From the NCBI GenBank assembly GCA_017399005.1, contig JAFQEO010000003.1:23808-87807 (forward strand): a DNA stretch of 64,000 nucleotides, given 5' to 3'. The number at the start of each line of letters is the position of its first letter. Position 1 is the stretch's first letter. The notes below the pieces were generated by a model. That model had not been told where the DNA came from. It did not search any database and worked only from the letters and a program-made list of their open reading frames with translations. A program made the translations under genes and the position numbers. The stretch comes from Peptococcaceae bacterium. Its GTDB lineage: Bacteria; Bacillota; Peptococcia; Peptococcales; Peptococcaceae. Below, one piece after another: positions 44,041-52,162 of this stretch.

Positions 44041-44148
44041 CACGCGTGTATTTGTGTGCATTTGCATAAACGCACGCGTGTATTTGTGTGCATTTGCATA
44101 AACGCACGCGTGTATTTGTGTGCATTTGCATAAACGCACGCGTGCATT
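44041..44148. repeat. 32-bp tandem repeat (3.3 copies)
   Basis: Units begin at 44041, 44073 and 44105 with a partial fourth at 44137. Each unit contains the palindrome CACGCGTG followed by TATTTGTGTGCATTTGCATA. The copies are identical. Repeats of this size near an element end can be iterons for replication initiation or binding sites for a recombination factor. Confidence 0.85.
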
Positions 44149-44394
44149 ACAAAGTGTTACAACAATTAAGCATCAGTAGGAGTGAATAGCTTCTACTGAT
44201 TTTTTGTTGAAACGAAAAATATTGTTTTTGAAAAATGGTGGTAGTAGTGGTAACGATGTTGCAAATCCGCTTTGTTAACGCTGTTTTTAATGACCAGTCC
44301 CTAGTTTTCTTACGGTAAAGAACTGGTCTAAATGGAATGAGGGTGGGCAACATCAGAAACTGAGAAAAAAAGAGAATAATGATTATAGAATTAT

Positions 44395-44436
44395 CTATCA
44401 GCGATAAGTAAATAATTATTTACTTATCGCTGATAG
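44395..44436. repeat. 42-bp perfect palindrome upstream of DUF932 gene
   Basis: Arms of 21 bases (left arm begins CTATCAGCGATAAG; right arm ends CTTATCGCTGATAG) meet without a loop at AATAATTATT. A T-rich stretch follows. It could be a terminator isolating the rightward operon, a cruciform, or an operator. Confidence 0.85.
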
Positions 44437-44482
44437 TTTTATTTTATTACACACAAACAAAAAGTCAAAGGAGAGATTGATT

Positions 44483-45412
44483 ATGGCAGCAAATGTTGAA
44501 AGTATGTTTTATGTGAGAGAAACCCCATGGCATGGTTTAGGTACTCGTGTAGAAAGTGCCCCTACTTCCAAAGAGGCATTGAAATATAGTGGGTTGTCAT
44601 GGAAAGTCCGTCAGGAGGATATTAAAACTGTAGATGGTTATCCAATTCATGGTTACCGAGCAAATGTAAGAAATGATAATCATGCAGTATTAGGTGTAGT
44701 AAGCGACCGTTACAAAATCGTACAGAATGACGAAGCCTTTGCGTTTACAGATAGTCTGTTAGGTGAAGGAGTTACGTATGAAACAGCGGGAAGTTTATCT
44801 GGAGGTAAAAGAGTGTGGCTGTTAGCAAAATTGCCGGATAAGTATAAACTTATGGGCGAAGAAGTAACACCTTATTTGGTGTTTACAAATAGTCATGACG
44901 GTAGTGGAGCAATTCGTGTAGCTGCAACACCGGTAAGAGTTGTGTGCAATAATACATTGAATTTGGCATTAGATACTGCAAAACGCAGCTGGTCAGTTGC
45001 TCATAAAGGTGACATTCAGCGCAAACTTGACGAGGCTAGAAATACTTTGTTTATGGCCGACCAGTATTTGAAAACGTTGCAGAAAGAGGCTGAGCGATTA
45101 AGTCAGATTAGATTATCGGATAAAATGGTAAAAAGTTGGGTAGATGAATTGTTGCCGGTTTCGGATAATGCATCTATTCAGCAGGAGAAAAATATTTTAC
45201 GATTAAGAAGAGATCTGCAGCATCGTTATTTTGATGCACCAGATTTAACGGTATTGCCGAAATCCGGTTGGCGCTTTATTAACGCAGTATCCGATTTTGC
45301 TACCCATGCAGAACCGTTACGAAAAACAGAACACTACAAAGAGAATTTATTCAGTAAAACAATGGATGGTCATCCAATGATTGACCAGGCGATGAAGTTC
45401 CTTGCTGCCTAA
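44483..45412 (+). CDS. DUF932 (phage/plasmid-like protein, TIGR03299 type)
   Basis: The 309-residue protein has ETPWHGLGTRVESAPTSKEAL near the start, DRYKIVQNDEAFAF and the VRVVCNNTLNLAL segment, all typical of the DUF932 family encoded on phages, plasmids and integrative elements. Its biochemical role is not established. The ATG at 44483 has AAAGGAG at good distance. It begins the rightward DNA-processing operon. Confidence 0.85.
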   Translation: MAANVESMFYVRETPWHGLGTRVESAPTSKEALKYSGLSWKVRQEDIKTVDGYPIHGYRANVRNDNHAVLGVVSDRYKIVQNDEAFAFTDSLLGEGVTYETAGSLSGGKRVWLLAKLPDKYKLMGEEVTPYLVFTNSHDGSGAIRVAATPVRVVCNNTLNLALDTAKRSWSVAHKGDIQRKLDEARNTLFMADQYLKTLQKEAERLSQIRLSDKMVKSWVDELLPVSDNASIQQEKNILRLRRDLQHRYFDAPDLTVLPKSGWRFINAVSDFATHAEPLRKTEHYKENLFSKTMDGHPMIDQAMKFLAA

Positions 45413-45510
45413 ATGTATGATTGAGAAGATAATTAAAAAGAATTTGTATGATATGGGTTGATGACGAGTGTAATCGTTGTCAACCTAATTTTATTTTGAG
45501 GAGGAAATGT

Positions 45511-46467
45511 ATGCAAAGAGTTGTTCAAACAGACAATCTTACCTATGAGCAGTGGAGAATGTTAAGAAAAAATGGAATAGGAGGTTCAGATGCTGCAGCA
45601 ATTTTGGGAGTCAGTCCATTTAAGTCGGTATTAGAACTTTGGAGAGAAAAAAGAATAGATGCATTGGAGGCTCAGGAAGAGACAGAAGAGGCGTATTGGG
45701 GAAAGAAATTAGAATCGATTGTAAGGGAGGAATTTTCCACTAGAACGGGGCTGAGTATATACACAGAGGGGTTTTTATTACAGCATACAGATTACCCGTT
45801 TATGCAGGCGAATTTAGACGGCTATTTACATGACAGTGTTTATGGGCCATGCGTATTTGAGGCAAAGACTGCTAGTGCATATAAGGCAAGTGATTGGGAG
45901 AATGGTGTACCTGATGAATATTATGCGCAGCTGCAACACTATATGGCCGTGACTGGCTATAAAGGAGCATATATTGCTGCTTTGATTGGCGGGAACAAGT
46001 TTATCTGGAAATTTGTTGAGAGAGATAATGATTATATCGAAAACCTCATTCGTAAGGAAGATGCATTTTGGATTTGCGTACTAACAGATAAAGAGCCGGC
46101 AGCGGATGGCTCAAAGGCAACATCGAATTACCTTGACAATAGGTATCCTACTGCTGATGAAAAAGAGACCGTCTTATTAAATCAAGGTAGCCAGCAATGG
46201 ATTGATTTGTATCTGGATGCCAAGAAACGTGAGAAAATAGCTGTACAGGAAAAAGAATTGGCGGAAAATCAGCTAAAAGTCTTATTGCAGAATAAAGAAA
46301 AAGGTGTACTGGGACAAACGGAGGTCATTTGGCAGGAAATTATATCAGAACGGTTTAATACAAAGGAACTGAAACGTGATGAGCCGGAACTGTATGAGCA
46401 ATATGCGTATAAAATGCGGTACAGAAAATTTTCTATAAAACAGCGAAAGGGTGAAAGTAATGAGTAA
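45511..46467 (+). CDS. YqaJ-type viral recombinase (exonuclease)
   Basis: The 318-residue protein has the lambda-exonuclease-like fold: GIGGSDAAAILGVSPFKSVLELW, EAYWGKKLESIVREEF, the catalytic YPFMQANLDGYL and VFEAKTASAYK (Asp, Glu-x-Lys) and YYAQLQHYMAVTG. It resects double-stranded DNA to give single strands for annealing. GAGGAGG precedes the ATG at 45511. It overlaps the next gene by 8 bases. Confidence 0.9.
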   Translation: MQRVVQTDNLTYEQWRMLRKNGIGGSDAAAILGVSPFKSVLELWREKRIDALEAQEETEEAYWGKKLESIVREEFSTRTGLSIYTEGFLLQHTDYPFMQANLDGYLHDSVYGPCVFEAKTASAYKASDWENGVPDEYYAQLQHYMAVTGYKGAYIAALIGGNKFIWKFVERDNDYIENLIRKEDAFWICVLTDKEPAADGSKATSNYLDNRYPTADEKETVLLNQGSQQWIDLYLDAKKREKIAVQEKELAENQLKVLLQNKEKGVLGQTEVIWQEIISERFNTKELKRDEPELYEQYAYKMRYRKFSIKQRKGESNE

Positions 46468-47173
46468 TGAAACATCGGCTGCAGTAATACAGCAGGTCAA
46501 ACGACATGAAAATGAGCTGAAAAACTTTGTGGAGACGGTTATGGTGGAAGGTATCGATTATGGCACAATACCGAAAACAAATAAACGTTGCCTACATAAA
46601 TCGGGGGCGGAAAAACTATGTATTTATTATGAATATGGAAAACGATTTGAAATCATCAATAGGGAAACAGTGTTAGAACAGGAGTACTTTTCGTATGAAA
46701 TAAAAGCGATTTTATTTGATTCGTCATCGGGTCAGATTGTCGCAGAAGGGGTTGGCTCTTGTAACAGCAAAGAGAAAAAATATTTGAAAAGTACAGGATA
46801 CGATGCAGCAAATACTGTTTTGAAAATGGCTAAAAAACGGGCATTTGTTGATGCAGTATTAACAGCAACCGCAAGTAGTGATATGTTCACCCAGGACTTG
46901 ACGGATGATGACGGCGGCGAAAATAAAGACGCGCCGAAAAATCAAAATAATCAGCAGGACGATTCGAAAAACAATGATAAACCAGTGCAAATGTTAAGTA
47001 GTAAGCAGCAGGATTATCTTTATTCGTTAATGTCTCAGCGACGAATAAAGATAGAGCAGGTGCGAAACGATTTAAACAAACGATATGGTATCAAAGATAT
47101 TAGAGAACTGAGCCGTGAGCAGGCAAGTGAGTATATCAAAATACTGAAAGAAACACCAGCTCGGGCAAGCTGA
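46460..47173 (+). CDS. Candidate single-strand annealing protein
   Basis: The 237-residue protein has VEGIDYGTIPKTNKRCLHKSG..., KYLKSTGYDAANTVLKMAKKR and AFVDAVLTATASSDMFTQDL, a pattern seen beside YqaJ nucleases on many elements. The Lys/Arg-rich helix preceding AFVDAVL is reminiscent of the Rad52/DdrA-like annealing fold. Linkage and overlap with the YqaJ gene argue for an exonuclease-annealase pair. Residues 150-180 form an acidic, Asn/Gln-rich linker before a short helical tail. Family assignment is inference. Confidence 0.65.
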   Translation: MSNETSAAVIQQVKRHENELKNFVETVMVEGIDYGTIPKTNKRCLHKSGAEKLCIYYEYGKRFEIINRETVLEQEYFSYEIKAILFDSSSGQIVAEGVGSCNSKEKKYLKSTGYDAANTVLKMAKKRAFVDAVLTATASSDMFTQDLTDDDGGENKDAPKNQNNQQDDSKNNDKPVQMLSSKQQDYLYSLMSQRRIKIEQVRNDLNKRYGIKDIRELSREQASEYIKILKETPARAS

Positions 47174-47189
47174 AGAAGGAGGTAAAAAT

Positions 47190-47366
47190 ATGGTAAAGGA
47201 GTTTGAAGTAGAAGTAGAAGAAACCTTATCTAGAAAAATCATAATTAAAGCAGAAGACGATACACAGGCACTACGTATCATTCGTAAAATGTATTATGGG
47301 GGAGGAATCGTACTAAGCGCAGATGATTGTATGGGCGTTGCATTTATCGTAGATGATGCAACATAG
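47190..47366 (+). CDS. DpnD/PcfM-like small protein
   Basis: The 58-residue protein begins MVKEFEVEVEETLSRKII and ends GVAFIVDDAT, with the beta-rich pattern of the DpnD/PcfM C-terminal family found on plasmids and integrative elements. AAGGAGG precedes the ATG. It follows the annealing-protein gene by 16 bases. Function unknown. Confidence 0.75.
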   Translation: MVKEFEVEVEETLSRKIIIKAEDDTQALRIIRKMYYGGGIVLSADDCMGVAFIVDDAT

Positions 47367-47497
47367 CAGATCGTTGAATAATTTATTTTATAAAAGCCTA
47401 AAGCATGTTTTGTAAACTATATGTTTCTTAAAATGCGTTGTTAATAGCCATATAATTTGAGCATAACTAATGCTAATGCTTAAATAGAGGTGTGGCG

Positions 47498-47848
47498 ATG
47501 GATAAAAAAATTTTAGGTCAACGTATTCGTGCGAAAAGAAAAGAACAGAAGCTGACAATGGAACAGTTGGCAGAAAAATTGGATGTTTCGATTGTTTTTG
47601 TTGGTGAGATGGAACGAGGCGTGAAATTGCCAAGCCTAAAGACTTTTATTGCATTAGTTAATGCGTTAGAAATTTCTGCAGATGAACTCATTTATGATAA
47701 AACTACAACTGGAAAGCATTATTTGGCTGATGAGATTACAAAAGCAATGAGTAATCTGACACCAGAAGAGTATGCTGCAGTAAGTAAAATTACTTTGACA
47801 GCAATTGAGCAGATAAAAAATTTAAGAGGTAAAGAAAATCAGGAATGA
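47498..47848 (+). CDS. Xre-family transcriptional regulator
   Basis: The 116-residue protein has an N-terminal helix-turn-helix (LGQRIRAKRKEQKLTMEQLAEKLDVSIVFVGEMERG). The C-terminal half is helical and probably dimerises. The ATG at 47498 has GAGG seven bases upstream, better than the GTG at 47492. It is a plausible element repressor; unlike most lysogeny switches, there is no divergent partner gene. Confidence 0.85.
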   Translation: MDKKILGQRIRAKRKEQKLTMEQLAEKLDVSIVFVGEMERGVKLPSLKTFIALVNALEISADELIYDKTTTGKHYLADEITKAMSNLTPEEYAAVSKITLTAIEQIKNLRGKENQE

Positions 47849-47852
47849 TAAT

Positions 47853-47890
47853 AAGCCATTGGTGTGTAGATGCCAATGGCTTATTTTTAT
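47853..47890 (+). terminator. Terminator after the Xre regulator gene
   Basis: AAGCCATTGG and CCAATGGCTT stem followed by ATTTTTAT. Confidence 0.85.
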
Positions 47891-47905
47891 ATGCAAGCTA
47901 AAAGG

Positions 47906-47939
47906 CAAATGGTGTGCAGATTAACCCGCACACCATTTG
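47906..47939. repeat. 12-bp perfect inverted repeat
   Basis: CAAATGGTGTGC and GCACACCATTTG with a 10-base loop. The left arm shares ATGGTGTG-like sequence with the preceding terminator loop. It has no T-run. Confidence 0.7.
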
Positions 47940-48139
47940 TGGACCCCTAAATAAAAAGTTTGTAAAAATCCCCAAAGTAATGTTGTAGTACTAAGGAAGA
48001 ATGTATTCATTGTAGCATTTTTTTAAGAAAAAGCAAGTACCAACACTTTTTAATGTGTGATAAAGAGATAGCAGATAATTAAATTCTAAATATATATCTT
48101 ATGGTCAGATATTTGTTTTGACATCTTTGGTTTGTTGTC

Positions 48140-48168
48140 TTAAAATTAAGCTAACAGCTTAATTTTAA
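48140..48168. promoter_or_regulatory. Inverted repeat abutting the SD of the membrane module
   Basis: TTAAAATTAAGCT and AGCTTAATTTTAA form a perfect 13-bp stem with an AAC loop, ending at the AAAGGAG that starts translation of the 210-residue protein. It could be an operator or an RNA hairpin that controls ribosome access. Confidence 0.7.
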
Positions 48169-48181
48169 AGGAGATGTAATT

Positions 48182-48814
48182 ATGTTTAATTCTGAATGGG
48201 GTGCTCCAAAAACAAAAAAAGTGGTTATTGTTTTTGATAAAGACAGCAAAATGTATGCGGAATATCTGTTCCAGAAAATCAGTGCAAACAATAAAATTGG
48301 TGAAAACATCGTTTCTGCTGTTTTGTGGGATGAAAAACAGTTTCTGGCTAATGAAGCCACATGGTCGAGTGAAAACTATGTGCTTTATGTAGGTGATTCT
48401 GACCTAGCAAAAGAAACACAAATGTTCATGGATGTTAAGTATGATGAAGCGGGAATTCGCATTTTGGGTTTAGGGAAAAAAGCAGTACTATATGTAGAGG
48501 ATAAAAATCTGAGTGAAGAAGAAGATTTTACTAAGCTGAATGCATTGTATGAAAAATATAAAGAGGAAATTGAAAAGAAGGATATGAGTTCTTTCAATAA
48601 AAAGCATTCTAATATTAAAAAAGCTGCTTTGACTGGCTTAGTTCTTTTTACACCATTATCGCTTGTAGGTGTTGCAGGTGCAGCTGCAGTTGGACTTGGT
48701 GGTAATAAGCTTCTGGATAGCAGAAAAGAAAAAGAGCAGATTAAAATTATTCAGAAATTATGTGCAACTACAATGTTTTATCATGAGTTTCTTCCTGATT
48801 TTCTGGAGGGATAA
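48182..48814 (+). CDS. Unknown alpha/beta protein with C-terminal membrane segment (module gene A)
   Basis: The 210-residue protein has an N-terminal domain (10-115) of alternating strands and helices (KKVVIVFDKD, NYVLYVGDSD, GIRILGLGKKAVLYVED), consistent with a Rossmann-like or receiver-like sensor. A charged linker (about 115-147) leads to one hydrophobic, Gly/Ala-rich segment (148-174: LVLFTPLSLVGVAGAAAVGLGG) and a short cytoplasmic-like tail. Three bases separate it from gene B, so the two are coupled. I do not recognise a family. Its place in an integrative element beside a membrane-inserting partner suggests a defence or toxin-type module. Confidence 0.75.
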   Translation: MFNSEWGAPKTKKVVIVFDKDSKMYAEYLFQKISANNKIGENIVSAVLWDEKQFLANEATWSSENYVLYVGDSDLAKETQMFMDVKYDEAGIRILGLGKKAVLYVEDKNLSEEEDFTKLNALYEKYKEEIEKKDMSSFNKKHSNIKKAALTGLVLFTPLSLVGVAGAAAVGLGGNKLLDSRKEKEQIKIIQKLCATTMFYHEFLPDFLEG

Positions 48815-48817
48815 GAA

Positions 48818-50356
48818 ATGGATGGCTTTTGTGAAGGATATGAATACTTTTCACGCAGTACGGGGAATGCATATGGCGTTTTACACGGGCAAAGATATGT
48901 ATCTTCTGTAGAAGAAACAATCGAAGCATTGGAAAATGATTTGAATCAATTCAAAGGTTATGGCACCAAGATAGATGCATTGAAGGGTGATATTGCAGAG
49001 TTTTGGCACTCCGGAACGCATAATATTGATGCAGCCTTAAAAGGGTCGCGCATGCGAACTTATGTGGACAGGAGTCATGAGTTTGCGTCTGCCGATATTA
49101 TCAGCAACTGGGGGGAACTGTTCGGTTTAAAATATTATAAAACCGGAGCAGATAGTGCAAAAGCACAGGCAACGAGTTATTATGAACGCTTTATGCAGCA
49201 GAATAGTACGAATATAAAAAATGGTAAAGAACCTATAGATTTTGAAACATTTCTGCGACAAAAAGGCTTCAACAGGCAAGAAATTCTCGAGATTTTGGGA
49301 CATGAACACCAAACTATCTATGAAGGGCAAACCAAAATAATTCCGGAAGAACAGCTTGAAGCTGCAATTGAATTTCTCAAACAGAAAATTGAGAAAGAAC
49401 GGTTAAGCCGCCCAGAGCAGGTGCAGCGTTATCAGGATGTGCTAAATACATTGCAAGGAAGAATTATTAGCCCTGAAGGAACCAAGTCTACTCCACTAAG
49501 TAAGGAAGAGGCGGAAGTATTAGCACGCGTTGCAAAAGAGGGTAATGTAACAGCAGAAGAATTTGGTTTTAATATAGAAGCGGTGATGCAGTATGAATAT
49601 GTATTGCAGCAAGCTTGTAAAGCAGGAACAAGCGCAGCTACGATTTCCATGGTACTAAGAGTTGCACCTGAAATTTATAATGCGATTTCATATCTGATAC
49701 AAACTGGGGAATTGGATGCAAAACAGTTTCAGAAAATTGGTTTTGCAGCTTTGCAAGGTGGAACCGATGGTTTTATTCGCGGATTTACCTCGGCTGCAAT
49801 TACAACTTGCTGTCAGTCTGGCTTATGGGGTGCTGCTGCAAAATCTATTGATCCAGCTATTATAGGTGCAGCAACTGTAGTTATGATGAATACAATGCAG
49901 AATGCATTTAAGGTTGCTACAGGCAAAATGAGCCAGAGAGAATTAACAGATGCTTTGATACGTGATATGTTCGTTTCCGCATGTGCGTTTGCAGGCGGCA
50001 ACATTATTCAGGGTATCGTTGAGATTCCGGTTTTAGGATATATGTTAGGTAGCTTTGTAGGTTCTATGGTCGGTTCTTTTGTATATACCGGTGTCTATAA
50101 AGCGGTGTTATCATTCTGCATCGATACTGGCTTTACAATGTTTGGTCTGGTGGAACAGGATTATGAACTGCCAAAAGAAATATTAGAGGAAATCGGCATT
50201 GATGTATTTGAATATGAGCATTTTGTCTATGAATCTTTTGAACATCAAAAATTTGAACATACAGCATTTAACCATGAGCAGTTCCAGCATAATACGATAG
50301 GAATTACGTTGCTTCGACGTGGAGTGATTGGTGTACGAAAGATAGGATATATATAA
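48818..50356 (+). CDS. Unknown protein with glycine-zipper membrane region and Phe-pentad tail (module gene B)
   Basis: The 512-residue protein has an N-terminal soluble region with the striking segment GDIAEFWHSGTHNIDAALKG and DRSHEFASADI (57-94), then helical regions to about 265. A hydrophobic, Gly/Ala-rich region follows (265-445) with several likely membrane helices, including G407-x3-G411-x3-G415-x3-G419, a perfect glycine zipper of the kind found in pore-forming or oligomerising helices. Residues 464-492 repeat Phe every fifth residue (F464, 469, 474, 479, 484, 489) with His/Glu between. It ends RRGVIGVRKIGYI. SD GGAGG lies within the end of gene A. I recognise no named family. Confidence 0.75.
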   Translation: MDGFCEGYEYFSRSTGNAYGVLHGQRYVSSVEETIEALENDLNQFKGYGTKIDALKGDIAEFWHSGTHNIDAALKGSRMRTYVDRSHEFASADIISNWGELFGLKYYKTGADSAKAQATSYYERFMQQNSTNIKNGKEPIDFETFLRQKGFNRQEILEILGHEHQTIYEGQTKIIPEEQLEAAIEFLKQKIEKERLSRPEQVQRYQDVLNTLQGRIISPEGTKSTPLSKEEAEVLARVAKEGNVTAEEFGFNIEAVMQYEYVLQQACKAGTSAATISMVLRVAPEIYNAISYLIQTGELDAKQFQKIGFAALQGGTDGFIRGFTSAAITTCCQSGLWGAAAKSIDPAIIGAATVVMMNTMQNAFKVATGKMSQRELTDALIRDMFVSACAFAGGNIIQGIVEIPVLGYMLGSFVGSMVGSFVYTGVYKAVLSFCIDTGFTMFGLVEQDYELPKEILEEIGIDVFEYEHFVYESFEHQKFEHTAFNHEQFQHNTIGITLLRRGVIGVRKIGYI

Positions 50357-50422
50357 CGACAACTCTAGATGATTTAGTTGTGCATAACAGAATATAGGTA
50401 TAAAGAAAAGAGGTTGTAATTT

Positions 50423-51655
50423 ATGAAACGAAAAGGGCATGTCATTGGTCTTTTGTTCCTATGCATTGTTGTAATGTGTGCAGGTTGTGGAGGTAATGAA
50501 GAAGATAACAGTAGTAAACAGTACGAAATTACTAAGCCAGCTTCACAAGAAGAGGCAATCCTTTCGGTAGAAGAAAAACTTGGCTATTGGTTTGATAATG
50601 CCTGTACTGAAGAAGACCTTGAAAAACTAGATGAAATTTTTGCTATGTATGAAGGCTATGATGTAACAGACGAAGTATATGAAGTGTATATTGATTATTT
50701 GAATAAGCAGGATTTTGGAGAAAATATTCTGGAAGCTGATTATAATTTCCAATTATCACTATATGAAAAAATGGAAAAAAGTTTTGCATTTCCTAATGAT
50801 GAGGATGCGAATTTCCCTATCATCAAAGACTATTTAAAGGAATTAGTTTATTTTAGTAATGAATATGAAGAACTGGATATTCCAGCATATTGTGAAGAGG
50901 AAAGATTTAAAGATTTGGGTTATATTTGGCATTCTTCTGGTGCGTGGATTGATGCATATGCATTAAAAGAATTGAACGAATCTAGTTACGAAGATGAGGT
51001 AATAGATGGGTATAAATTAGTCTTGTTTACTGATTATTCATATCCATCCTTGTCTGGTGGGGTAACTGCAGATAACTCGTATTATGCATATTCATATCAA
51101 TCTGAAGATCCAACACCAAGTCATAATCAATTTTATTATGTGTATTTACCAAAAGAAGAAAACATATATTCTGGAATATGGCAAATAGATAATTTATATA
51201 CGTTAGGAACTAAAGAACATGATGCAGGAAAATTCACATATAATGCACCAGTATATTTTTCACCAAGCTCTACTGATAAATTTAAGCTTTTAGAATATGA
51301 AGATGTTTATTCACATTTCCTCCATTATGCAACATGGCTGGATAGTACTATTGATTTTGAAGTGGAAAACATTGAATATTTAAAAAATCCGTATGAAACT
51401 ATAAAATCGGCGGATGGGTATGAATGGATTGCATGGGAATCAGAAATACTTTCTTCAGACCTTGCTAAACTGGATATGTGGGAAGAAGAGACTATATATG
51501 CAAGGAGTGGCCCTGGAACTGAATACGATACCGTAGGCGCTCTGAACAGTGGAGACAATATTTATGTTATTGATACACATGACGGCTGGTGTCAAATCAA
51601 AACAGATCGAAGTGTATATGGTTTTGTTCAAGAAGAATACCTAGTGTTTGAATAA
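50423..51655 (+). CDS. Lipoprotein with C-terminal SH3-like domain
   Basis: The 410-residue protein has a lipoprotein signal (lipobox CAGC, Cys22), a long acidic Tyr-rich middle region, and a C-terminal bacterial SH3-like domain (about 355-410: YARSGPGTEYDTVGALNSGDNIYVIDTHDGWCQIKT). It should be anchored outside the membrane and may bind cell wall. It is 66 bases after gene B, on the same strand, with no terminator between them, so it may belong to the module. Function unknown. Confidence 0.78.
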   Translation: MKRKGHVIGLLFLCIVVMCAGCGGNEEDNSSKQYEITKPASQEEAILSVEEKLGYWFDNACTEEDLEKLDEIFAMYEGYDVTDEVYEVYIDYLNKQDFGENILEADYNFQLSLYEKMEKSFAFPNDEDANFPIIKDYLKELVYFSNEYEELDIPAYCEEERFKDLGYIWHSSGAWIDAYALKELNESSYEDEVIDGYKLVLFTDYSYPSLSGGVTADNSYYAYSYQSEDPTPSHNQFYYVYLPKEENIYSGIWQIDNLYTLGTKEHDAGKFTYNAPVYFSPSSTDKFKLLEYEDVYSHFLHYATWLDSTIDFEVENIEYLKNPYETIKSADGYEWIAWESEILSSDLAKLDMWEEETIYARSGPGTEYDTVGALNSGDNIYVIDTHDGWCQIKTDRSVYGFVQEEYLVFE

Positions 51656-51669
51656 AAATTTTGCAAAAT

Positions 51670-51705
51670 AAAATGGGAATACGACTAACAACGTATTCCC
51701 ATTTT
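51670..51705. terminator. Bidirectional terminator
   Basis: AAAATGGGAATACG and CGTATTCCCATTTT perfect 14-bp stem between the lipoprotein gene and the convergent excisionase-like gene. Confidence 0.88.
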
Positions 51706-51707
51706 TC

Positions 51708-51878
51708 TTATAATTTCAACAAGTCCATTTTACGAACACGCCATTCACGACCGGCACGAAATGCTTTAAGCTGACCAGATGCAATCATACGATAGAGTTT
51801 GTTTTTCCCGACAGACAGGATTTCCATAACTTGCTGCGAGGTTAAAATGTCTGGGTAGTCTTCAAGAAAATCATGCAT
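51708..51878 (-). CDS. Excisionase/HTH_17-family DNA-binding protein
   Basis: The 56-residue protein contains ILTSQQVMEILSVGKNKLYRMIASGQLKAFRAGREWRVRK, the MerR-like winged helix of small excisionases. It probably serves as a directionality factor or local regulator. It is encoded opposite to most of the element. The SD (AGGAG, minus strand) lies at about 7 bases. Confidence 0.88.
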   Translation of the reverse strand: MHDFLEDYPDILTSQQVMEILSVGKNKLYRMIASGQLKAFRAGREWRVRKMDLLKL

Positions 51879-52076
51879 TAGCAGCACTCCTTTATTAAAT
51901 TTAATTAAATTATTGTTAAGCTTCAGTAAGCACTAAGAAGACCTTGGAGTCCAGACTCCAAACCACCCACAATTGATTATCGGCTTGATATTCATAGTGT
52001 TGAAAATTATTGCGTTTCGATTAAAATCAGCCGCTAATCATTGTGCTGATACTTCTTGGTAGGCCGAAGTCTGCAT

Positions 52077-52136
52077 AAAAGGTACTTGTCTTTGTTTGCA
52101 ATCATAACGATTGTACTACAATGGCAAGTACCTTTT
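52077..52136. repeat. Long hairpin before the small-peptide genes
   Basis: AAAAGGTACTTG and CAAGTACCTTTT (12 bp) enclose a second stem around GCAATC/GATTGT. A smaller stem TTGGAGT/ACTCCAA lies at 51941-51958. It can act as a terminator in either direction, between the excisionase-like gene and two peptide genes. Confidence 0.7.
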
Positions 52137-52162
52137 GTTTTGCCTGAAAGGAGGTGATGGAT

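Larger units (their letters stand above)
43827..44482. other. Left end of the element, non-coding region
   Basis: About 650 bases without a convincing gene. It contains the left att arm, a 32-bp tandem repeat (44041-44148), a dyad ACCAGT/ACTGGT (about 44294-44325) and a 42-bp perfect palindrome (44395-44436). A frame through the tandem repeat gives a Cys/His/Tyr-rich repetitive peptide that looks spurious. The density of repeats suggests a control or replication region. Confidence 0.6.
47849..48181. other. Intergenic region with three hairpins
   Basis: This 333-base gap between the regulator and the membrane module contains a terminator (47853-47890), a 12-bp perfect hairpin (47906-47939) and a 13-bp perfect hairpin touching the SD of the next gene (48140-48168). 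Between them it is AT-rich with no gene seen. Confidence 0.6.

Noticed and set aside
43866..44147. Cys/His/Tyr-rich ORF through the tandem repeat
   Set aside because: The repetitive peptide is a by-product of the 32-bp repeat, whose period is not a multiple of three; there is no SD and no family likeness.
44041..44148. CRISPR-like array
   Set aside because: The 32-base units are direct tandem copies with no spacers, and no cas genes are present.
48818..50356. Naming gene B as a known toxin or pore-forming colicin
   Set aside because: The glycine zipper suggests membrane insertion, but there is no recognisable catalytic or colicin motif, so function is left open.
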